Below, in pieces: positions 28,801-37,949 of a stretch of DNA of 64,000 nt. The stretch covers positions 849,001 through 913,000 of the forward strand of contig NZ_CP004372.1 of assembly GCF_000590925.1 (NCBI RefSeq), given 5' to 3'. The position numbers were made by a program, and so were the translations under genes. The notes beneath the pieces were generated by a model that saw only the letters and a list, made by a program, of their open reading frames with translations, did no database searches and had not been told where the DNA came from. Position 1 is the first letter of the stretch. Each line of letters opens with the position of its first letter. The DNA is from Roseibacterium elongatum DSM 19469 (GTDB taxonomy: Bacteria; Pseudomonadota; Alphaproteobacteria; Rhodobacterales; Rhodobacteraceae).

Positions 28801-28846
28801 GTCGAAAACCCGTGAAAAACAGGGCTTACGCGGCGTTTTTGCCATG

Positions 28847-30333
28847 TCAAAGGAACGCGGTTTCCTCGAACGAGCGCAGTTTGCGGCTGTGAAGCCGGTC
28901 CAGAGGCATCTCTCGCAGCTTTTCCATGGCGCGAATGCCGATCAGCAAATGCCGCGACACCTGCGTCTTGTAAAAGGCCGAGGCCATGCCGGGCAGCTTC
29001 AATTCGCCATGCAGCGGCTTGTCCGAGACGCAGAGCAACGTGCCATACGGCACCCGGAACCGGAACCCGTTGGCCGCGATCGTGGCGCTTTCCATGTCCA
29101 GCGCGATGGCGCGCGACGGCTCAGGCGCTGCACCGGGCCGGTCTGGTCGCGCAGTTCCCAATTGCGGTTGTCGACGGTGGCGACGGTGCCGGTGCGCATG
29201 ATCCGCTTGAGCTCATAGCCCGAAACCTCGGCCACATCGGCGACCGCCTCTTCCAGCGCGATCTGTACCTCGGCAAGTGCGGGGATTGGAACCCAGACGG
29301 GCAGATCGTCGTCCAGTACCTTGTCCTCGCGCAGATAGGCATGGGCCAGCACGTAATCGCCAAGGCTTTGCGTGTTCCGCAGGCCCGCGCAATGGCCGAC
29401 CATCAGCCAGACATGCGGGCGCAGCACCGCGATATGATCGGTCGCGGTTTTCGCGTTCGACGGCCCCACCCCGATATTGACCAGCGTGATGCCCCCCCCG
29501 CCCGCCCGCGTCAGGTGATAGGTCGGCATCTGCGGCAGCTTGCCCGGCGGGTTCAGGGGCTGCGTATGGTCGGTGATCACGTCGTTCCCCGGCCCCACCA
29601 GCGCGGTATAGCCGCTATCGGGATCGGCCAGCGCGGCGCGGGCGTATTCGACGAACTCGTCCATATAGAACTGGTAGTTCGTGAACAGGACGTGGTTCTG
29701 GAAATGCTCGGGCTTGGTCGCGGTGTAATGCGCCAATCGCGCCAGCGAGTAGTCGATGCGCTGCGCGGTGAAGGGGGCCAGCGCGCCCGCGCCGTCCTCG
29801 TGCGTGAAACCGAAACCATTGACGATATCGTCATGGGTGGTCTGCAAATCCGGCACGTCGAATGCATCGCGCAGCGGAAAGGCCAGCGCGCCTTCTTGCG
29901 GGATCTGCACATCGGCATCGTTCAGCACGGCGAAATGCACCGGGATCGGCGTTTGCGAGGGGCCGATATAGATCGGCACATCATGGTTCGACAGCAAAAG
30001 GCCGATCTGCTGCGTCAGATAATGGCGAAACAGGTCGGGCCGCGTGACGGTCGTGGCATAGGTGCCCGGATCGGCGACGTGACCAAAGGCCAGGCGCGTG
30101 TCGATCTGCCCGTAGCTGGCCGTGGTGATCCGAATCTCGGGGTAGCACGCACGATAGCGCACGCCCGGCGCCTCGCCAGCCCTTACAACGGCCGAGAAGC
30201 GATCGCGCAGGAACAGGGTGCCCGTCTGGTACAACTCTTCCAAATAAGCCACGGCCTCGGCCGCATCGGAAAAGGCCTTTACCCCTGGCAAATCGGGCAT
30301 CTCAACGGGCAGGTGCTTCATCGGCGCGGTCAT
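28847..30333 (-). pseudogene. amn: AMP nucleosidase, single-base frameshift
   Basis: AMP nucleosidase splits AMP into adenine and ribose 5-phosphate. The first part (30333 to about 29115) runs from MKHLPVEMPDLPG through the N-terminal domain and into the phosphorylase-like domain (GGITLVNIGVGPSNAKTATDH, VGHCAGLRNTQSLGDYVLAHAY). It then shifts frame after RDQTGPVQRLS. The rest is in the next frame (SRAIALDMESATIAANGFRFRVPYGTLLCVSDKPLHGELKLPG) and ends at 28847. Adding one base near 29114-29119 gives about 495 residues, the normal length. The start overlaps the stop of ade (ATGA) behind GGAGGA. Confidence 0.88.
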
Positions 30334-32144
30334 TCATCCTCCGTCACGAACAGGTCGGTCACCTCGAAGCGGGTCACATCCACGATCCCGAGGTCCGAGA
30401 TCCGCAGCGACGGGATAACGACCAGCGCCAAGAGGGAATGCTGCATATAGGCATTGTTGAGCGTACAACCACAGGCGGCCATCGCCTCGACCATCGCCTG
30501 GGCCTTGGCGGCGACCTCTTCGGCGGGGCTGTCCGACATCAGGCCGGCGATGGGCAGCTCCACCAGCGCCAGTTCTTCGCCATCCTTCCAGACGGTGACG
30601 CCGCCGCCCACCTCGCCCAAGCGCATCGCGGCGCGGGCCATGCTGTCACGATCGGTGCCTACGACGATCATGTGGTGGCTGTCATGCGCCACGGTCGAGG
30701 CGACGGCAACGCGCCCCGTGTAGCCAAAGCCCGACACGAAGCCGTTGGTCACCTGCCCGGTGCCCCGGTGGCGTTCGACCAGCGCGATCTGGCACACACC
30801 GCCCTGTCCCTCGACGACGCCGTTCACGACCGGCAACTCGGCAGTCAGCGCCTCGGTCGGGGCCTGGTTCTCGACCACGCCGATCACCTTGACGGTTACG
30901 GCATTGGCGCCGTCTGGGGCTGTCACCTCGAAATCGGCGGCCTCAAGCGCCTTGCCCAGATGGACCGAGGTTCGCGTATCCTCGGGCCAATCCAGATGCG
31001 GGCAATCGACAAGGCACACCCCGTCTTCGGCCACCTTGACCCCACGGGCATAGACCACCTCGATCGGCAGGGCGCGCAGGTCGCTGGTGACGATCATGTC
31101 CGCGCGGCGGCCCGGTGCGATCTGTCCCAATTCACGCTCCAGCCCGAAATGTGTGGCGGTGTTGATCGTGGCCATCTGCAAGGCCAGCAGCGGGTCGGCC
31201 CCGCAGTCGATGGCGTGCCGCACACAGCGGTTCATGTGCCCGTCATGGACCAGCGTGCCGGAGTGGCAATCGTCGGTGCACAGGATCATGTTGCGCGAGT
31301 CGAGGCCCCGTTCGGTCACGGCGGTGATCTGTGCCTCAATATCGTACCACGCGCTGCCCAGCCGGATCATCGCGCGCATGCCCTGCCGCATCCGGGCGAT
31401 GGCGTCCTCCTCGCAGGTGCCTTCGTGATCGTCGGCGGGGCCGCCGGCGGCATAGGCGTGAAACGCGGGGCCAAGATCGGGGCTGGCGTAATGGCCACCG
31501 ACCGTCTTGCGCGCGGCCTGCGTCGCGGCGATTTCGGCCAGCATCTTGGGGTCGCCCGACACGACGCCGGGAAAGTTCATCATCTCGCCCAAGCCCACGA
31601 TGCCGGGCCACGTCATCGCCTCGGCCACATCCTCGGGCGTGATCTCGAACCCCGTCGTCTCCAGCCCCGGCGCGGACGGCGCGCAAGAGGGCATCTGCGT
31701 GAAGATGTTGACGGGCTGCATCAGCGCCTCGTCATGCATCAACTTGACCCCGCGCAGGCCGAAGACATTGGCGATCTCATGCGGATCGGTGAACATGCTG
31801 GTCGTGCCATGTGGGATCACGGCGCGCGCAAACTCCGCCGGCGTCAGCATGCCGGATTCGATATGCATATGCGCGTCGCACAGGCCGGGGATCAGGTATT
31901 TTCCTTGCAGGTCAACGACCTGCGTTTCCGGCCCGATGCAATGGCCCGCGTCGGGGCCGACATAGGCAAATCGGCCTGCGGCGACGGCAACCTGCCAGCC
32001 CTGCATCACCTCGCGCGTTTGGACGAGGACGACGGCGGCATCGGTCAGAACCAGATCGGCGGGTTCGCGCCCCGCGGCGACGGCAACAAGGCGGGACGCG
32101 GTGGCGGGCCAGCTTGGGACGGGGGAAAGGGTCGTATCCTGCAT
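30330..32144 (-). CDS. ade: Adenine deaminase
   Basis: The enzyme deaminates adenine to hypoxanthine. Its 604 residues show the amidohydrolase metal site DAHMHIESGMLTP, HGTTSMFTDPHEIANV, and the CTDDCHSGTLVHDGHM stretch. The long C-terminal domain with VAHDSHHMIVVGTDRDSMARA is typical of Ade rather than of adenosine deaminase. Its stop overlaps the start of amn. Together Amn and Ade would turn AMP into hypoxanthine plus ribose 5-phosphate. Confidence 0.93.
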   Translation of the reverse strand: MQDTTLSPVPSWPATASRLVAVAAGREPADLVLTDAAVVLVQTREVMQGWQVAVAAGRFAYVGPDAGHCIGPETQVVDLQGKYLIPGLCDAHMHIESGMLTPAEFARAVIPHGTTSMFTDPHEIANVFGLRGVKLMHDEALMQPVNIFTQMPSCAPSAPGLETTGFEITPEDVAEAMTWPGIVGLGEMMNFPGVVSGDPKMLAEIAATQAARKTVGGHYASPDLGPAFHAYAAGGPADDHEGTCEEDAIARMRQGMRAMIRLGSAWYDIEAQITAVTERGLDSRNMILCTDDCHSGTLVHDGHMNRCVRHAIDCGADPLLALQMATINTATHFGLERELGQIAPGRRADMIVTSDLRALPIEVVYARGVKVAEDGVCLVDCPHLDWPEDTRTSVHLGKALEAADFEVTAPDGANAVTVKVIGVVENQAPTEALTAELPVVNGVVEGQGGVCQIALVERHRGTGQVTNGFVSGFGYTGRVAVASTVAHDSHHMIVVGTDRDSMARAAMRLGEVGGGVTVWKDGEELALVELPIAGLMSDSPAEEVAAKAQAMVEAMAACGCTLNNAYMQHSLLALVVIPSLRISDLGIVDVTRFEVTDLFVTEDE

Positions 32145-32201
32145 GGCCCATGGTCACAAAAGCCGCGCGCGGCTTCAAGCGACGATTGCATGACACGGGC
32201 G

Positions 32202-32906
32202 TCAGAGGGCGAGGGCCTGCGCGCGCATCTCCTCGTAGATCGGCAGGGCCTCGGCCAAGAGCGGGCGGTGCGCCTCGGGCAAATCGGGCAACGGCCCCTC
32301 GGCCTCGGCGAAGCCGGTCGAGGCATGGACCGCGCCGTACCAGTGCCGAGCCCAGATGCCGTCATAGGGGCGCGGGCCGGGGGGCCAGCGGAGCATGGCG
32401 TCGGTGAAATCCATGCCGATTTCCGAGCAGATTTTCTGCAAAATTTCCCGTGGGTTGCGGCGAATATCGGCGCTGTCGATCACGGGGCCGGGCAGCGCCC
32501 GCCACAGGTGCATTTGCTGGGGAAACCCGATGTCTTCCAGCGTGACCGTGCCCCGCTTGGCCGCGTAAGAGGCGATGACGCGGGCGGGGTGGCGGATGAG
32601 GTGAACATTCACGCAACCCTCGGCCCAATCCAGCGGGAAACCGGGCAGCATGTGATGGGGCATGTGCTTCATGTAAAAGTGTTTTTTGCCCCCAGGGGTC
32701 GGGCCGGCACAGGCGGCGGCGACCTTCTCGGGGTCGGCCTCATGCGCCGTGACGATCTCTGCGACCAGGGGGTGATCCATGCCGGTCGCGGCGAGGTAGG
32801 GGGCATAGAACGGCTCGTCCCACACCGCGCAATCGCCCCGCGCGGCGAAGCTGTACATCATCGCCGTCGAGAGGTTTCGCGGCCCCGACCACATCGCGAT
32901 TTTCAT
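32202..32906 (-). CDS. Sulfotransferase-like protein
   Basis: This 234-residue protein has a PAPS-binding-like P-loop region at the N-terminus (MWSGPRNLSTAMMYSF) and the later HLIRHPARVIASYAAKRG, equivalent to the 3'-phosphate binding segment of sulfotransferases. Acceptor and true activity are unknown; this short bacterial group is not characterised to my knowledge. It lies 53 bases downstream of a class IV aminotransferase on the same strand, and ade follows 57 bases later. Confidence 0.72.
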   Translation of the reverse strand: MKIAMWSGPRNLSTAMMYSFAARGDCAVWDEPFYAPYLAATGMDHPLVAEIVTAHEADPEKVAAACAGPTPGGKKHFYMKHMPHHMLPGFPLDWAEGCVNVHLIRHPARVIASYAAKRGTVTLEDIGFPQQMHLWRALPGPVIDSADIRRNPREILQKICSEIGMDFTDAMLRWPPGPRPYDGIWARHWYGAVHASTGFAEAEGPLPDLPEAHRPLLAEALPIYEEMRAQALAL

Positions 32907-32910
32907 GGGT

Positions 32911-32945
32911 CACACCCCGTACACATGCTGTACACACCCCGTACA
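32911..32945. repeat. 13-bp direct repeat between aminotransferase and sulfotransferase genes
   Basis: CACACCCCGTACA occurs twice (32911-32923 and 32933-32945), 22 bases apart, with GTACA/TGTAC elements between. It occupies nearly the whole gap before the sulfotransferase start. Confidence 0.6.
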
Positions 32946-32959
32946 TACGCGCAGCCCGC

Positions 32960-33853
32960 TCAGGACCGGGCCACCAGATCCTTGTAGAGCGTCCGAATCC
33001 GCTTGGTCATCGGCCCCAACTGCCCGTGGCCGATCACGCGCCCGTCGATCTGACCTACCGGGGTCTGTGCCCCGAAAGTGCCGGTCAGGAAGGCCTCGTC
33101 CGCGCCGTAGGTCTCGACCAGCGAAAAGTTCCGCTCGAAGACCGGGATGCCGTCGGCGCGGCAGACGTCGATGACCTTTTGGCGGGTAATCCCATTCATG
33201 CAGTAATCGCCGGTGCTGGTCCAAACCTCGCCCTTGCGGATGATAAAGAAATTGCAGGCGTTGGTCGTGTTCACGAAGCCATGCACATCCAGCATCAGCG
33301 CCTCGTCCGCGCCGGCCTTTTCGGCGGCGATGCAGGCGAGGATGCAGTTCAGCTTGGAATGGGAGTTGAGCTTGGGGTCCTGCGTCATCGGCAGGCCACG
33401 TTGATGCGGCACGGTGGCCAGCCGGATCGGGCGCGGGATGGAGGGGCGCGAATGCTCCATGATGATGACCATGGTCGGCCCCGAGACCGATAGCGCCGGG
33501 TGCTGGAAGGGCCGCATCTTGACGCCGCGCGTGACCATCAGCCGGGCATGGGCATCGGTGGTCATGCCATTGGCGGCGCGGGTTTCTTCCAGCGCGGCAA
33601 CAACGCCCGCGCGGTCGAGACCGATATCGAGGTCGATCGCCAGCGCCGCCTCGAACAGGCGGTCGAGATGGTCATCGAGAAACGCCCATTTGCCATCGTA
33701 AAGGCGCAAGCCTTCCCACACGCCATCGCCCAGCATGAAGCCGCTGTCATAAACGCTGACCATGGCCTGCGCGCGCGGCTGCAACGCGCCGTTGACCCAG
33801 ATCAGGATGTTCTCGTTGCGCGCGTCCTCTTCGGACTGATGCGTGCTGACCAT
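32960..33853 (-). CDS. Class IV aminotransferase (branched-chain amino acid type)
   Basis: This 297-residue PLP enzyme of fold type IV has the opening WVNGALQPRAQAMVSVYDSGFMLGDGVWEGLRLYDGKW, the catalytic lysine K161 in DPKLNSHSKLNCIL, and a C-terminal EAFLTGTFGAQTPVGQIDGR phosphate-binding loop. It is likely a branched-chain or related aminotransferase, but D-amino-acid or lyase activity cannot be excluded from sequence alone. The ATG at 33853 follows AAAGGG. It heads the minus-strand run with the sulfotransferase, ade and amn genes. Confidence 0.82.
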   Translation of the reverse strand: MVSTHQSEEDARNENILIWVNGALQPRAQAMVSVYDSGFMLGDGVWEGLRLYDGKWAFLDDHLDRLFEAALAIDLDIGLDRAGVVAALEETRAANGMTTDAHARLMVTRGVKMRPFQHPALSVSGPTMVIIMEHSRPSIPRPIRLATVPHQRGLPMTQDPKLNSHSKLNCILACIAAEKAGADEALMLDVHGFVNTTNACNFFIIRKGEVWTSTGDYCMNGITRQKVIDVCRADGIPVFERNFSLVETYGADEAFLTGTFGAQTPVGQIDGRVIGHGQLGPMTKRIRTLYKDLVARS

Positions 33854-33961
33854 GCTTGCCCTTTCGCGTCGCCGCGGTTCACCGCCGCGTGACCTCACAC
33901 CCCTGTGCGTTGTATTTCAAGGCCCCTCGGGCGAGCGTGATTCCGAAGATGGAGGACCCAG

Positions 33962-34627
33962 ATGGCCCGCGCCCCGATCAAGGACAGTCTGAAATCCGGC
34001 ATGCTCGGCCTTGCGATCTGTGCGGCTTTGGCCGTGCAGGGCGGCCGCGCCCATGCCGAGGATATCCGCACGACCGTGGTCGCGGGCGGCTGTTTCTGGT
34101 GCGTCGAGGCCGATTTCGAGCGCGTCGATGGCGTGATCGAGGTGGTGTCGGGCTTTGCCGGCGGGACAGTCGAAACCCCCAGTTACCGGCAGGTTGTCGG
34201 CGGTGGCACCGGGCATCTGGAGGTGGTCGAGATCACCTATGACGCCGATGTTCTGCCCTATGACCGGTTGCTGCACCTGTTCCTGCGCTCGGTCGATCCG
34301 CTGGACGATGGCGGGCAGTTCTGCGATCGCGGTTTCAGCTATACCACCGCGATCTTCGTGGAGACGGCCGAGGAACGCGCCATGGCCGAGGCCGCCATCG
34401 CCGCGGCCGAGGCCGAGTTGGGCGCCCCGGTGGTGACACCGATCCGCGACGCAGCCCCATTCTACCCGGCCGAGGCGTACCACCAGGATTACTACCTGAG
34501 CGACGACTTGATCCTGACGCGCTTCGGCCCGCGCCGGAAATCTGTCGCCTACGGCCTCTATCGCGAGGGATGCGGACGCGATGCGCGCGTCGAGGCGATC
34601 TGGGGCCCGGACGCGCCGTTCCTCTAG
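33962..34627 (+). CDS. msrA: Exported peptide methionine sulfoxide reductase A
   Basis: MsrA reduces methionine S-sulfoxide in proteins. This 221-residue form carries an N-terminal signal peptide (about 1-32, ending AHA-E). The catalytic G-G-C44-F-W-C47 motif follows, then [11 protein letters not shown] and AYHQDYY. Most MsrA are cytoplasmic, so the signal marks a periplasmic version, which would need periplasmic reducing power. A GGAGG ribosome site precedes the start. Confidence 0.9.
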   Translation: MARAPIKDSLKSGMLGLAICAALAVQGGRAHAEDIRTTVVAGGCFWCVEADFERVDGVIEVVSGFAGGTVETPSYRQVVGGGTGHLEVVEITYDADVLPYDRLLHLFLRSVDPLDDGGQFCDRGFSYTTAIFVETAEERAMAEAAIAAAEAELGAPVVTPIRDAAPFYPAEAYHQDYYLSDDLILTRFGPRRKSVAYGLYREGCGRDARVEAIWGPDAPFL

Positions 34628-34634
34628 CGCGCGG

Positions 34635-34922
34635 TCACAGGAACAGGGCCACGTTGTTGCGCAGGATGATTTCCAGCGCGTAGAGGCCGATGATCACGAT
34701 CAGCGGTGCAAGGTCGAGCCCGCCCATCGGCGGCAGCATGCGGCGCAGCGGGCCATAGATCGGCTCGACAAGGCGGTTCAGACCATCCCAGATCTGCGCG
34801 ACCATCGGCTGGCGCAGATTCAGCACCCCGAAGCTGATCAGCCAACTCATGATGATGTGGACGATCACGACGAAGAACACCACGTCGATCAGCAGCATCA
34901 GGATCTGGAATAGCGAGGTCAT
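34635..34922 (-). CDS. YggT-family membrane protein
   Basis: This 95-residue protein has two hydrophobic helices and the family segments IIMSWLISFGVLN, LVEPIYGPLRRMLPPMGGLDLAPLIVIIGLYAL. YggT proteins are conserved and linked to osmotic stress or envelope functions, but the mechanism is unknown. It converges with msrA and diverges from the thioesterase gene. Confidence 0.88.
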   Translation of the reverse strand: MTSLFQILMLLIDVVFFVVIVHIIMSWLISFGVLNLRQPMVAQIWDGLNRLVEPIYGPLRRMLPPMGGLDLAPLIVIIGLYALEIILRNNVALFL

Positions 34923-35047
34923 TGCACGGCCTTTTCGGAAAAACGGGTTGCTGGCCAGATAGGTCCTGTGCCGCGCATGCGCAAGCGCAGGCGGTGACGC
35001 AACGATCCCTCTTGCACAGGGCGGCCGGTCGCGCTTTGGCTGCGGGC

Positions 35048-35578
35048 ATGTATCCGTTCCTTCGCCTCTTTGCCCTGACGGTGGCCCAACGGCGCAAGCC
35101 GGCACTGGCCCCGTTCGACACGCATCATTTGCCGATGACCTGCCTGCCCTGGGATATCGACGGCTTTGTCGAGATGAACAATGGCCGAATCCTGACGCTG
35201 TTCGACCTTGGCCGGTTCGGCCTGTCGATTCGCACCGGCCTGTGGGACACGCTGAAGCGCGAACGATGGGGGCTGGTCGTGGCGGGCAGCTCGGTGCGCT
35301 ACCGGGCCCGCATCCGGCCGTTTCAGCGCTTTGACATCCGCACGCGCCTGTTGGGTTGGGATGACAAGTTCATCTATCTCGAACAGGCCATGGTCCGCGG
35401 CGAGACCGTGTGCAACCACGCGCTGCTGCGCACCGGCGTCACCGAAAAGGGCCGCCTGATCGACCCGCTGCGGGTGGCCGATGCGCTGGGGCTCGAGCGC
35501 ACCTCGCCGCCACTGCCCGCGTGGGTCGAGGCCTGGGCTAGGGCGGATCGGACACGCCCGTGGCCGCCAAAGATCTGA
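35048..35578 (+). CDS. Acyl-CoA thioesterase-like protein (4HBT family)
   Basis: This 176-residue hotdog-fold protein has DTHHLPMTCLPWDIDGFVEMNNGRILTLFDLGRFGL, matching the THEM6/4HBT_2 pattern in which a N-N-G-R stretch sits in the active-site helix. The ATG at 35048 gives the usual MYPFLRL start; upstream codons read against the YggT promoter region. The natural acyl substrate is unknown. Confidence 0.78.
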   Translation: MYPFLRLFALTVAQRRKPALAPFDTHHLPMTCLPWDIDGFVEMNNGRILTLFDLGRFGLSIRTGLWDTLKRERWGLVVAGSSVRYRARIRPFQRFDIRTRLLGWDDKFIYLEQAMVRGETVCNHALLRTGVTEKGRLIDPLRVADALGLERTSPPLPAWVEAWARADRTRPWPPKI

Positions 35579-35629
35579 CGGCGCGGCAATTTCATTTACA
35601 ACGCCGTGGCTTGGGCGGATGGTCGGCGC

Positions 35630-37031
35630 ATGAAGACGCTGACCGATCCCAAACCCCTGCCGCCGCTGCGGCACCTGGACCCTGCCGGCAAGCGGCGCAT
35701 CTGGGGGTGGTGGGCCTTTGACTGGGCCAGCCAGCCCTATAACACGCTGCTGCTGACCTTCATTTTCGGGCCTTACATCAACGATCTGCTGGGCGACGGC
35801 ACGGCGGCGCAAACCGCGTGGGGCTACGGTGTGGGGGCCGCGGGCCTGCTGATTGCGCTCATGGCGCCGTTTCTGGGCGCGATCGCCGACCTGTCGGGGC
35901 GGCGCATGCCCTTCATCTGGCTGTTCTCGGGCATGTATATCGTGGGGGCGTCGGGCCTGTGGCTGGCGGTGCCGGAGGCCTTCAACCTGTTCGTGGTGAT
36001 GACCTTTTTCGCCATCGGCCTGATCGGGATGGAGTTCGCGACCATCTTCACCAACGCGCTGCTGCCCAGCCTGGGCCGACGCGAGGATCTGGGGCGCATT
36101 TCCGGGTCGGGCTGGGCCTTTGGCTATCTGGGCGGGTTCGTGGCGCTGGTGGCGATGCTGCTGCTCTTTGCCGAAAATGCCGAGACCGGAAAGACCCTGA
36201 TCGGGCTGGATCCGATCCTTGGGCTGGACGCCGAGGCGCGCGAGGGCACCCGCGCCGTAGGGCCGGGTACGGCGATCTGGTACGCGGTGTTCATGATCCC
36301 GTTCTTCCTGTGGGTGCGCGACCCGCGCGCGCCCCAGGCGATCCCGGTGCGCGCCGCCGTGGCCGGCGCCTGGCCCGAGTTGCGCCGCACGCTGCGCGGC
36401 CTGCCGCGACAGCGCAGCCTGTTCGCCTACCTCGCCTCGTCCATGTTCTACCGCGACGCGCTGAACGGGATGTATGTCTTTGGCGGGATCTACGCCGCCG
36501 GTGTCCTGGGCTGGTCGGTGGTGGATGTGGGCGTCTTCGGCATTCTCGCGGTTCTGACCGGCGCGCTGTTCGCGTGGCTGGGCGGCAAGGCCGACAGCCG
36601 CTTTGGCCCAAAACCCGTTATCCTGTTGAATGTGCTGATGCTGACGCTGGTGGCACTGGGGGTGGTGTTCATCAGCCGCGACAGCGTCTTCGGCATTCCG
36701 GTCGCGCCCGAGTCGGCCCTGCCTGACATCGCCTTTTACGTGCTTGGTGCCCTGATCGGGGCGGGGGGCGGGCGCGTTGCAATCGGCCTCGCGCACGATG
36801 ATGGTGCGCCAGGCCCAGCCCGACCGCATGACCGAAGCCTTTGGCCTCTATGCGCTGGCGGGCAAGGCAACGTCGTTCATCGCACCGCTCAGCATCGGTG
36901 TGGCCACACAACTCAGCGGTAGTCAGCAGATGGGGGTGACGCCGCTGATCGTTTTGTTCATGCTGGGCTTGATCCTGCTGTTTTTCGTCGATGCCGAGGG
37001 GCGCCATGACACGGTTTCGCAAAGGCCCTAG
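35630..37031 (+). pseudogene. UMF1-type MFS transporter, single-base frameshift
   Basis: The protein has twelve membrane helices and the UMF1 (Atg22-like) features WGWWAFDWASQPYNTLLLTFIFGPY and GRREDLGRISGSGWAFGYLGG. Near 36761-36776 one extra base in a G/C-rich run shifts the frame: the ongoing frame reads GAGGGRVAIGLAH. The conserved continuation ALQSASRTMMVRQAQPDRMTEAFGLYALAGKAT lies one frame over and runs to 37031. Repaired length is about 466 residues. The start at 35630 is preferred over a GTG at 35606. Its end overlaps mepA. The substrate is unknown. Confidence 0.83.
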
Positions 37032-37949
37032 CACCAAGATTGCCCGACGCCTTGCCCTGGGCGCGCTGAGCCTTGTCCTGGCGGCCTGTGTCGGCAGCGG
37101 CCCCGCCATGCGCCTGGACGCCACGCAATCGGCCATGCAGGCGCGCCACCTGTTCGGGGCCGAGGCGGTGGCCACGGGCGACCGGGCCGAGGTGATCGGG
37201 TTCTATTCCAACGGGTGCGTCGCGGGGGCGCAGCAACTCCCCCAGACCGGCCCGACATGGCAGGCCATGCGCCTGAGCCGCAACCGCAACTGGTCGCATC
37301 CCGAAACCATCGATTTCGTGCAGGACCTGAGCCGCGAGGTGGCGCGCACCACCAGTTGGGCGGGGCTGTATGTGGGCGACATGAGCCAGCCGCGCGGCGG
37401 CCCGATGCTGACCGGTCATGTCAGCCATCAGTCCGGCCTCGATGTCGATATCTGGATGCTGGCGGCGCGCGACCTGACCCTGACACGCGCCGAGCGCGAA
37501 AGCCTGTCCTCGATCTCGGTCCGGTCGCAGCGCGGCGCCTGGATCAACGACAACTGGACGACCGAGCATGCCAGCGTGCTGCGCAGCGCGGCCAGCGACC
37601 CGCGCGTGGCGCGCATTTTCGTCACCCCGGGGTCAAGGTCTGGCTGTGCCGCAACACGCCCCAGGGCGACCGCGACTGGCTGCGCGTGATCCGGCCGGCG
37701 ACCGGGCATCATTATCATTTCCATGTGCGCCTGTCCTGCCCCGCCGGGTCGCGCGATTGCGAGGATCAGACGCCGCCGCCCCCCGGCGATGGCTGCGCCG
37801 AGGCCGAAGAACGCGCCGCGCGCATCCTGAACCCGCCCCCGCCCAGCACCGAGCCGCGCCCCCCCGTGAGGCCCGGCCCGCCGCGCGGAAACGGCATCAC
37901 CCTGTCGCAGGTTCCCGGCCAATGCCTGTCGCTGCTCAGCGATTTGTGA
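37006..37949 (+). pseudogene. mepA: Penicillin-insensitive murein endopeptidase, single-base frameshift
   Basis: MepA cleaves D-Ala-meso-DAP cross-links in peptidoglycan. The protein has a signal or lipoprotein-like N-terminus ending LVLAAC, and the zinc-site segment GHVSHQSGLDVDIWM. It then shifts frame at about 37629-37632, where a G-run appears one base short. The conserved continuation VKVWLCRNTPQGDRDWLRVIRPATGHHYHFHVRLSCP, with the last zinc His, lies in the next frame and runs to 37949. Repaired length is about 314 residues including a Pro-rich tail. The start overlaps the transporter gene and follows GAGGGG. Confidence 0.87.

Noticed and set aside
30438..32987. 849-codon open frame on the plus strand opposite ade and the sulfotransferase gene
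   Set aside because: It is the antisense shadow of well supported genes in GC-rich DNA; its translation is His/Arg/Gly-rich without motifs.
36898..36911. GTGTGGCCACACAA similar to the hup palindrome
   Set aside because: It lies inside the UMF1 transporter coding sequence at conserved residues; the likeness is probably chance.
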